DNA from: Ichthyophonus hoferi
Lineage: Eukaryota > Opisthokonta > Ichthyosporea > Ichthyophonida > Ichthyophonidae
NCBI GenBank assembly: GCA_002751075.1
Contig: NAOQ01000150.1
Location: 85,790-101,861, forward strand
Direction: 5' to 3'
Length of the DNA stretch: 16,072 nucleotides
In this document: piece after piece, positions 9,317 through 16,072 of the stretch
Numbering within the stretch: position 1 is the first letter of the stretch
Layout of the letters: each line of letters begins with the position of its first letter
The notes under the pieces: model-generated
Databases searched by the model: none
Told to the model about the DNA's origin: nothing
Seen by the model: the letters and a program-made list of their open reading frames with translations, nothing else
Position numbers and translations under genes: made by a program

Positions 9317-9833
9317 CTACCAACTCAATAGCAAAAGAATGTATATTCTAATTTTTGAACTCCACCATATGTCCTTGTTTTGTTTGCCCGTAGTACCATA
9401 CATAGCAATGCGTAGTAGTAACATTTTGTTATTTAGGAACACTAGATTGTGCCCATGACTTAGGTAGATAGTGTCCGAACAATAAGAAAAATCCTAGACT
9501 CATTTTTTAAAAATGTTTTAAATTAATTACTAGTAAGCCAGTTCTGGAAAAAGGGTATGCCATAATTAAATAATCCCAGTGGCAGTCATTATATGTGCTC
9601 AAATAAATATATATCTATTAAATTGATATAGAAATGTTTGCCGTTTTTAGGTCAGTGTTGTTTTATGTTGCAGTTATGGCGATCCTGTATCATATTACCT
9701 TGCGTGACATTTTTTTTGGCCTTACATAAATAATTTACTTAATATAGTTATATACATTGGTACGTTATAAATGCCAATCGTCATTTGCAGCCATAAAAAA
9801 ACACAAAACAATGAGTGCATCCTTGCCTCTGCC

Positions 9834-10310
9834 CTAGGGATTTAATTCCCGAACAATCCATTCGCCATCGTCACAATCTATATTTTTTGCCGCCCCCACC
9901 AATTCATAGGCCATTCTTTCGGCCGGAAACGGCTGTAGCTTCACTATATCTACACTTTCCACATCTAGCAACAATAAGCAAAAATTACTCAAAGCGGAAT
10001 CATGTAACTTTTGTTTGCTATCGCTTTCATTCTCCCCTTTAGTCTCGGCAGTCTTATTTTGCTCCTCATCCAAGTGAATCTCTTTCACAAACAATTGTTC
10101 TGTTGTGTGTTTATCTGCTCCAGGTGTGGGCTGTGCAAAAGTAGCACGGAGGGCTGGACTGGTAAGTCTCCACGTTTGAAGGCGTTCATCTTCCCAATCG
10201 TACTGATAGAATGAGGATGGGCTAGGAAGATTAAGCGTTGTTTCTAATTGCTCTGGAGATAAGGTGTGGTTGGGGGCTGTTACAACCCAGAGACGACCGG
10301 CAAGGCGAAA
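9834..10310 (-). CDS. Oxidase-like gene exon 4, C-terminal half
   Basis: Starts at FRLAGRLW after caaatatcag in phase 0 and runs 158 codons to a stop at 9836-9834. The open frame extends further upstream through the intron only because that intron is pyrimidine-rich; the family motif REQ|FRLAG fixes the junction. Confidence 0.92.
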   Translation of the reverse strand, partial: FRLAGRLWVVTAPNHTLSPEQLETTLNLPSPSSFYQYDWEDERLQTWRLTSPALRATFAQPTPGADKHTTEQLFVKEIHLDEEQNKTAETKGENESDSKQKLHDSALSNFCLLLLDVESVDIVKLQPFPAERMAYELVGAAKNIDCDDGEWIVRELNP

Positions 10311-12686
10311 CTGATATTTGAGTATTGTTGTCAGGAAAAAAATAAAAAAAGAAGAAAAAATAAAAATGAAAAACAAAAAGAGAAAAAAGACAGAAACAAG
10401 GAAGGAAAATAAAACACAATGATGGATAGAAATACAAGATAGATGGAGGGAGGAGGTTGGGGTGAGGGATACTGTCGGCATTATAAGAAAAGTTTCAGTG
10501 AAGAGTGAAGTGGAGAGAAAAGATAGAAATCATTCTCTTACAAAATTCCAGAAGAAAAAAAAAAGTATTTTAATATCGGAAACCACACAATGGAGGCTGG
10601 GGTGGGCAATCAACTTATTCCCACAATGTTGTTATGTTGTGTGAGAATAAAATAAAAACATGACCAAAGAAATATGGATAGATGTGCGCGTATGTGTGTG
10701 TTTGGGCAGGTATATTTACAATGTTAACATAATTAGTATACAATAGCTGGGTAATATATATGAGAACAATAAGAATTACATACTTGCATGCTTCTTTTTC
10801 TATTTCTATGTGAAAAAGTAGCTTAAAGGACGGATAAGAATAGTATTATAGTTATAGTTCAAAGTGGGGGTGTCAAAACAAAACACACTAAATTGTGGTT
10901 AACATAACATTCACTGAAATTGATTTCTACCTGTTCTCTAGAGGTAGGCATATACCAGCAGATTTCTCCGTAGGCACAGTGAGGTATTTCTGATTGTACT
11001 TTCATACTACGAATATCAGTAGTAAAAATCATGGTTTGTCGGACAGTGTCATGGTCAGGTCGAAACATCCCACGGAAGACTATAGTTCGATTAGCTGTAA
11101 TAATTCAATGGTGTAAAAGAGAGAGGTAAGTAAAACAAAAGGAGTATATAAGGGGCAAAAGAAGAAATCGAAATAGGTGAAGAGTAAAGATAAATTGGAG
11201 ACACAATGGGAAGGAAAAAAGAATGGGAGGAAGGGTACGTGGAGAATGTGGGTAAAAAATTGATAATATTGGCTGAAGTGGGGAAAAATGAGAAGGAAAG
11301 TCAAAAAAGAGGAGAACCAGAACGAGTAAAATCACCACAGTGAAATTAGTGCTGTAAGGATAAAGATAGAATATTAATAGTAAGGCCGTACATATATATG
11401 TTAATCAGATGTTTAAATAAGACACCTGTATTCAGTTACATTTGCCACAAAGCCAGTAAAGCTACTATAAATCGGTATTTTGAATATACCCCTAATAATA
11501 AATCTCCCAAGAATGCTATTTTCATAGAATATTTGAAACCATTATATAGTCCTCGGCAACTTATCATAGCAGTCAGATAAAAATGGTTCTATAAAATGGG
11601 TATAGCAAACGAGATGTTCCTACGTATCCGTATAACCGTGTTGTTAGTTGTTAGGTCATTAAGATTTACGGATGGATTTCAAGCAAGTGGATACAGACCA
11701 ATGGCACAGGCTAGCAAGCCACGATGCCTATTTTTACAATTCATATTTTAACTTATTAGAAAAGCAAGATCACCACCACAAATAAACCATTGCCGTCCTC
11801 CCTTTATATCATTAAGCAGTAGTGCAGTAGTAGCTATGCTACATAACATAAAAAACTATTTGTTTTCTGATCCACATTTACTAAACCCACAAGACCATTA
11901 AGTGTGCTGAAAAGGATATAATTTAAATACTTTTAAAACATCATAACTAGGTAAAGTACTTTTATTGATCCTACATACTCAAGAAGGCCTACCTGGTTTG
12001 CCGTTAGACTTCACGGTTGCTAGTTGTATGTAACCTCGACTGGAGGCATTTTCCCTGTAATAGTATTAGAATCAATAAATAGTGTTAACGTACAAATCTC
12101 TATGAAAATGAAGAGGATATAACTGGAGAAGAGGGAGGGGAGGTGTACGTGTGGTTTGGTAGGTGGGAGGAGAGAAAATCGGACAGGCATCGGGGTAAAA
12201 ATAACAAAGTAAATGTAAAATGTTAAGAAAAGAATAAGAAGCAGTGCCAAATGAAAACAAGAATGCCGCAAAGAACCAAGTACAATCAGGCAAAATTCTT
12301 ATGAAGAAAGAAGGAATTTTTTTTTTTCAAAAAACTCTGAAAAATGCCCATAGGAGCATTAGAAAAAGAAGAACAAGGTGAATAGAGCAACAAGAAAAAG
12401 GGTAAGAAACTAGAAATCAAACAAGAACTAACTTAAGTAAGCAAATAGTAAACCAAACAACTTGATGAGTTTGACTTCATGTCCTTGTAACTATTCTAAT
12501 ACTAATGCATGATAATGTAAACCATGAAGCCCTTCACTGCCACGCGTTTAACGACAACGTAAAGTCCTTGTGTAACAAGAATAAACGGAGATAAGACAAA
12601 TAAAAGAGAGAAAAAGAAAATACACACCTGCTGGCATTAAGTAGAAGTGCCTTCCAAGGGCAACGAGGAGGATTCATAGTAACCAT
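9834..12686 (-). CDS. Pyridoxamine 5'-phosphate oxidase Alr4036-family FMN-binding protein
   Basis: Four exons (12686-12628, 12054-11993, 11094-10931, 10310-9834) join in phase to 762 nt: 253 residues plus stop. Landmarks in order: PWKALL (10-15), RGYIQLATV then NGKP (26-40), NRTIVFRG (42-49), TDIRSMK (66-72), EICWYMP (84-90), REQFRLAGRL (93-102), a W..LTSPALRATFAQPTPG block (142-159), NFCLLLLDVESVDIVKL (204-220) and the closing WIVRELNP (246-253). This is the known layout of the Alr4036-type split-barrel flavoprotein family (Pfam Pyridox_oxase_2). Members bind FMN; the substrate is generally unknown, so pyridoxal phosphate synthesis should not be assumed. A charged insert (163-203, rich in E, K, D) separates the barrel from the C-terminal motif. 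There is no signal peptide, so it is probably soluble. It looks intact. Confidence 0.9.
10329..10470 (-). other. Pyrimidine-rich tract before oxidase-like exon 4
   Basis: The plus strand is nearly all purine (aaaaaaagaagaaaaaat), so the transcript is T/C-rich over well beyond a normal polypyrimidine tract. It lies immediately upstream of the exon 4 acceptor. Confidence 0.75.
10931..11094 (-). CDS. Oxidase-like gene exon 3, FMN-binding core
   Basis: Follows aattattacag; two bases complete Ala, then 54 codons. NRTIVFRG, TTDIRSMK and EICWYMPTSREQ are the most conserved blocks of the family. It ends in phase 0 at CAG|gtagaa. Confidence 0.92.
11105..11340 (-). other. Pyrimidine-rich tract before oxidase-like exon 3
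   Basis: About 235 nt of plus-strand purine-rich sequence (gaagaaatcgaaataggtga style) directly upstream of the exon 3 acceptor; it reads as T/C-rich in the transcript. It produces spurious hydrophobic frames. Confidence 0.75.
11341..11992. other. Remaining part of oxidase-like intron 2
   Basis: A 60-codon plus-strand frame (11398-11580) and a moderately GC-richer patch (about 11600-11830) are present. I recognise nothing in them; they may be chance or old repeat sequence. Confidence 0.35.
11993..12054 (-). CDS. Oxidase-like gene exon 2
   Basis: Follows ctgtaatag-type AT-rich sequence ending ttacag; one base completes Arg, then ENASSRGYIQLATVKSNGKP and one base before gtaggc. QLATV...G.P is the family's first strand pair. 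Confidence 0.88.
12095..12460 (-). other. Pyrimidine-rich tract before oxidase-like exon 2
   Basis: Plus-strand purine-rich sequence (ggagaagagggaggggaggt) extends about 365 nt upstream of the exon 2 acceptor, the third such tract in this gene. Confidence 0.7.
12628..12686 (-). CDS. Oxidase-like gene exon 1
   Basis: Codes MVTMNPPRCPWKALLLNAS plus two bases, donor AG|gtgtgt. A second in-frame ATG at residue 4 is a possible alternative start. The pyrimidine-rich leader (ctacctccctctcacta) contains no AG acceptor, so the ATG probably sits in the first exon. Confidence 0.85.
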
Positions 12687-13194
12687 TAGTGAGAGGGAGG
12701 TAGGTGTTATACTTTAACAATAACCTGTTTAAAATATGAATACAAACATAAACCAAACAGAAAATAAATAAATAGAGTAGGTGTCATAACAATTTTTATT
12801 GCATGTGGTAAGATTGGCTAAATATTGCATAACCTCTTTATTGTAATCAACGGTCCCTACTGGACGTCTATTAGTTAATACCAGGCGTCATTAACTCTGT
12901 TAGACCTCTGACCCTAAGATATTATCGAAAAACAGAATAGATATAAGCATGGTATATATATCTGATTATATTATATGATACTATATTATTTCACACTAGA
13001 TTTCAATACTGCATATATACAATACTAGATTCATGCCATTTTCATGCTTTGGTTTGAAAAGTAATCTTTATTTATAAAAAAAGACATATATATGCTTGTT
13101 TATATGTATTTATCTTTATTGTAATTACCTAGAAAGGTATATCGTATAAAAATCCTTCACTAGTTGTTTTGCATTTTTTTTGGTTATATATATA

Positions 13195-13303
13195 TAAAGA
13201 TTTATTTTTATTTTTATTTTTATGATGCTTACTTAAGTCGTACAAAAAATCTTTATTTGTACTTGGTTTATTTTTTATTTTTACCGTATTTACTTAAGCC
13301 TAC
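13195..13303. repeat. Imperfect two-copy direct repeat
   Basis: Two adjacent blocks share a tttatttttatttttat run followed about 10 bases later by ttacttaag (near 13230 and 13290). Copies differ by several bases, suggesting a fairly old tandem duplication. Confidence 0.6.
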
Positions 13304-13413
13304 TATTTCTATTTGACTATGTTGTCATTAACATTGCAACAAAAAATAAGCCTAAACATGAAGACATAAAAATTATATAGCTTAATAATTGGCATTGATT
13401 TACAAAATAATGC

Positions 13414-13573
13414 CTAATCCATCTTTGACTCGCAATGCAATTTTTTCCACCCTTGCCTTCTTTGGAAAGTTGGGTTTAAAGAGTGGTTCTGGGAATAATA
13501 AGTAGAGGCACGAGTGTTTCTGTGACCTATCGTATAGCTTATGAGTACGGATATGTTAAGATTGGCAGGATGC
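13414..13573 (-). other. Candidate terminal exon, unassigned
   Basis: After aatgttttag the minus strand stays open for 52 codons (HPANLNISVLISYTIGHR ... HCESKMD) to a TAG. Composition is protein-like and GC is higher than its surroundings. The plus strand is also open over much of this block, so strand is unsure. No partner exon or family is identified; it could be a decayed element fragment. Confidence 0.22.
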
Positions 13574-14086
13574 CTAAAACATTGTTATCTGGCCCGTGAA
13601 ATGACTGCTGGCTTGAAGAGCAACTACACTAAATGTGTCATTTTTGTGGAACAAAGTCAAGTTACTAGAAGTTAACTGTGAAGGAATAATGCTATCAAAC
13701 ATTACAGTAAAATAATTTTGTTACTCTTTCTTGCTCCAAAATTTTACTGTAAATTTAAATAATTTATCAGTACATAAACTCTACATCTCTACCTATCCTT
13801 AAATACCACTATAGCATAACTTGTAAGCAGGATTTACAGTTTGAAATAATCTTATCAGTTGGGCCTTGAGATATGACTGACTCGGCAATAGTTTCTTATA
13901 GCAGGAAATTTAAGTGCAAGTCCAACTGAACATAAAAAGCGCCCACCAGAACATTATAAACTCGACAGGCTAGCTACAAATACATGGCTTTATGGTATAA
14001 TGCATTAATTTTAAAAAATAAAAACGTCAAAATTGCTATGATCTACAATTGATTACTTGTTGGACAATCATCAATTAACTCTCGTG

Positions 14087-14092
14087 TTTATT
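14087..14092 (-). terminator. Possible poly(A) signal of the IER-like gene
   Basis: AATAAA on the minus strand, about 375 nt after the stop. In AT-rich DNA this hexamer is expected often by chance. Confidence 0.25.
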
Positions 14093-14466
14093 CGCGGTTC
14101 AACGTAGCTATGTAACTAAATATTTTCAGAAATTCTCCAAACTCGGATCCAGAAAAAAATACAGTTGCCAGACTTTTTACGCTGGCTCACAGCTCGTACG
14201 TTGGGTCCATTCGTTGTTTCCACATTAACTGAAGAAAAAATTCGAAGACATAATAATGGTTGTAAGAAAATCAAACTGGAATTTCAATAAAAAAATGTGC
14301 TGTTCGAAAATCAAACGCGGCGTGGCGTACTTACTACATCTTCGTTCGGAGCTTTCGTTCTTACAAATCAAATTGTCTAAAAGTATAAGCGAATTGAAAA
14401 AATCGTTTGATGACCATTCAGAAATACTAATTTAAAAATAATTAAATTCCACTAATTAGAATCAAC

Positions 14467-15159
14467 TTAAATTTCAACCGCAAATAGATTAACTGAAGAC
14501 AAATAATCATAGTAAGAACTCTGGCTGGCCCTGGTGTTAACGACGTACCCACCAACTTGATGTGCAAACAAACTAACAGGTACACTGGTGTTTTCAATAG
14601 CATTAAAGTTATCTGAGGTATCAGTGCAATAAGAAAGACACTCATTGTTCTTATCTTCAACCAAAACATCTTCACAAAAGGGTTGGCAATCTTTTGTCAC
14701 AGAAGCGCTATCAAGAGTACTACTACTTGAAAAACGCATGCGCTTAAGCAAATGCGAAACCTCAGACCCAGACTCTTCCAATTCACATCTTTTGTTCTGC
14801 CCATAAACAAGGTCTTCACTTTCACCCAAAAAACCAATGGGATCAGAAGTGTAATTGTGATATTCGCTTTCATTGTTTTCATAGAGAGTCCGGATGCAGG
14901 CACTGCCTTGCTTCCCAAAAGTGGAGCATTGAGCATCCTCTCTAACCTCTAGAGAGTTCGCCTCAACACTTTCACACTCAACTTGTGCTTCGTTCATGCT
15001 AACATTATTATATTCAGCCTCATAAGCCTTTTGATAAACCTTATTAATAAAAAGCGTATTTCTAAGCCTATCAAAATGAGATTTGCAGTCAAGTTTCTGT
15101 AACGAAACAGACATTAAATGGCAATAATTTACCGGCACATCAAAAGCACTACTCAACAT
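14467..15159 (-). CDS. IER-family-like regulator (SERTA-like as alternative)
   Basis: 230 residues in one exon. ATG at 15159 is chosen because a strong acceptor (cctttttttcttag) ends eight bases upstream and the ATG has A at -3. Residues 14-50 read HLMSVSLQKLDCKSHFD then RLRNTLFINKVYQKAYEAEY. The pattern LxSVSLxK(I/L) ... L..xL(L/F)(V/I)..V..KA...Y follows the N-terminal IER domain of IER2/IER5 proteins, minus about three residues in the loop that is QRGG in that family. SERTA domains share SLxKL and LRxS-type spacing, so that is the alternative. Residues 139-143 (KRMRF) are a small basic patch, possibly a nuclear signal. Near the C-terminus VSLFAHQVGGYV recalls the IER block SIFGxxFxGL. The middle is acidic and Ser-rich. 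IER proteins are induced nuclear regulators; the role here is inferred. Vertebrate IER genes also have a single coding exon. Confidence 0.5.
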   Translation of the reverse strand: MLSSAFDVPVNYCHLMSVSLQKLDCKSHFDRLRNTLFINKVYQKAYEAEYNNVSMNEAQVECESVEANSLEVREDAQCSTFGKQGSACIRTLYENNESEYHNYTSDPIGFLGESEDLVYGQNKRCELEESGSEVSHLLKRMRFSSSSTLDSASVTKDCQPFCEDVLVEDKNNECLSYCTDTSDNFNAIENTSVPVSLFAHQVGGYVVNTRASQSSYYDYLSSVNLFAVEI

Positions 15160-15468
15160 ACTAAGCCTAAGAAAAAAAGGATCAATACTAAAAAACAACT
15201 AACTAATTGATGATATCAGCTTCAGACGGGATATTTTATACATGCCACGTTATACAAGACGTCAAAAACGTAAATGATTTTGTTTATAACAAATAATATT
15301 CTAGCAAGTAATAATGTAATATTAAAATATATTAAGATGTATAATATTTTTGTTCAATCATAAATAAGGTCTAAATTAAAGTAGCACAATACATCTACAA
15401 TCGAACGATATCAGAAATTTATAAATAGCCAATAGAACGTGTTTGTGAATGAATAACACGCGTCATAC

Positions 15469-15560
15469 CTCACCAATAAAACCTAAGCCAGCCACATGGA
15501 AAAGTTAGATACTAGGACACTGTACACCAATTGACAGTTGTCTCTCGAATTCCCCGCTCT
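15469..15560 (-). other. Likely untranslated first exon of the IER-like gene
   Basis: A strong donor (GGTGAG|gtatga) at 15469 would splice across a 302-nt intron to the acceptor at 15167. The only upstream ATG seen opens a five-triplet frame (ATGTGGCTGGCTTAG), a possible short upstream ORF. The 5' limit is a guess, set at the GC-richer patch near 15540-15570, which may mark the promoter. Confidence 0.35.
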
Positions 15561-16031
15561 TACTCAAAATGGTGGATTCATTTTTTCATTTGCATTTGTG
15601 TTTGTGTTAATACCTATTTATATTTAAAGTTGCAGTTTTTATTTAGTTATATTTATATATATAAATCTATTGCTATATTCATGTTACAAAGAAAACATAT
15701 ATATGTATTTTTAAGGGAATAGGAAAGTAACTTGACCGTTATTTTCCTCTAAACATGGCCATCTGAGCCATAACTGTCTTTGGCACAACCAGAGCTCTCG
15801 TTTTCGTTGTTGAATCTCCAAAGATGTGGAATTCTTATACCATACCCTTAGGAGATCTTGAAAGATATCACATCCAAGATTAACAAATCATATTGTAATA
15901 TTCAAAAGAAAAGCAATCATGTTGATGTTAATAATTATATATTATGATAAAGATATGTCAAGCATAATTAAATAAAACTTGAAGGTTAATGCAGAAAGCG
16001 TAAAATTGCTTGGGTTAAAGTCACATTAATC
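15561..16031. other. Right-edge region, no gene established
   Basis: A GC-richer block at about 15755-15890 is open on both strands: plus reads AITVFGTTRALVFVVESP onward to TAA at 15887, minus reads NNENESSGCAKDSYG onward to TAG. One could be an exon edge, but neither has a recognised family. The rest is AT-rich. Confidence 0.25.
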
Positions 16032-16058
16032 AAAAAAAAAAAAAAAAAAAAAAAAAAA
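16032..16058 (+). repeat. 27-base A homopolymer
   Basis: An uninterrupted run of A, followed by ctagatt and seven more A. An AATAAA lies about 55 nt upstream (15971-15976). It may be a retroposon tail or simple slippage-prone poly(A). Confidence 0.85.
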
Positions 16059-16072
16059 CTAGATTAAAAAAA

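Larger units (their letters stand above)
8188..9833. other. Intergenic region between forkhead gene and FMN-oxidase-like gene
   Basis: This 1.6 kb should contain the forkhead gene promoter and the 3' UTR of the oxidase-like gene. It holds an E2F-type site (8929-8940), an unassigned plus-strand open frame (8406-8717), a possible plus-strand exon (9243-9316) and a possible tiny two-exon minus frame. No clear TATA box or obvious minus-strand poly(A) signal stands out against the AT-rich background. Confidence 0.5.
12687..14466. other. Intergenic region between oxidase-like and IER-like genes
   Basis: It should hold the oxidase-like promoter and the IER-like 3' UTR. A candidate minus-strand exon (13414-13573), an imperfect duplication (13195-13303), a possible minus-strand AATAAA (14087-14092) and a CpG-containing patch with a perfect donor (gtaagt at 14334-14339) lie here. 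Apart from these it is AT-rich with nothing recognised. Confidence 0.4.

Noticed and set aside
9815-10214. Plus-strand frames over the oxidase-like last exon
   Set aside because: Antisense shadows of a strongly supported coding exon.
10311-10481. N-terminal hydrophobic extension of the last oxidase-like exon, resembling a signal or membrane segment
   Set aside because: It is translation of the pyrimidine-rich intron; the family motif continues across the splice to exon 3 instead.
11080-11338. Phe/Leu-rich minus frames
   Set aside because: Product of the pyrimidine-rich intron tract, not a protein.

Overview
The window looks like nuclear DNA from an AT-rich invertebrate animal. No long open frame stands alone. 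Real protein sequence appears in short blocks bounded by GT donors and AG acceptors whose reading phases agree, and the families recognised (forkhead; IER, immediate early response) are animal regulators. I cannot name the species from sequence alone. All three genes I can support lie on the minus strand, head to tail, so gene order reads right to left.

Right part (14467 to about 15560): a single-coding-exon gene for a 230-residue protein. Its N-terminus resembles the IER domain of IER2/IER5-type proteins, with the SERTA domain as the alternative. It has an internal basic KRMR patch and a likely untranslated first exon upstream.

Middle part (9834-12686): a complete four-exon gene for a 253-residue protein of the pyridoxamine 5'-phosphate oxidase Alr4036-type FMN-binding family. 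All exon phases match and the family motifs follow in order. Each of its three introns carries a long pyrimidine-rich stretch (in transcript sense) before the acceptor.

Left part (777-8187, probably continuing past base 1): a gene of at least ten coding exons. It starts with ATG at 8187 and keeps phase through 438 codons. An acidic N-terminus and a Ser/His/Lys-rich middle lead into two successive forkhead-type winged-helix cores, the first strongly diverged and the second easily recognised. A double-forkhead protein is the most unusual thing here. The C-terminal exons are only tentatively placed.

The rest is AT-rich intron and intergenic DNA with simple repeats, an imperfect duplication, a poly(A) tract at the right edge, a possible E2F-type site upstream of the forkhead gene, and several unassigned open blocks given at low confidence. 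I see no rRNA, tRNA, CRISPR array or recognisable intact transposon. The two regulatory-type genes and the enzyme gene show no evident functional link beyond shared orientation.
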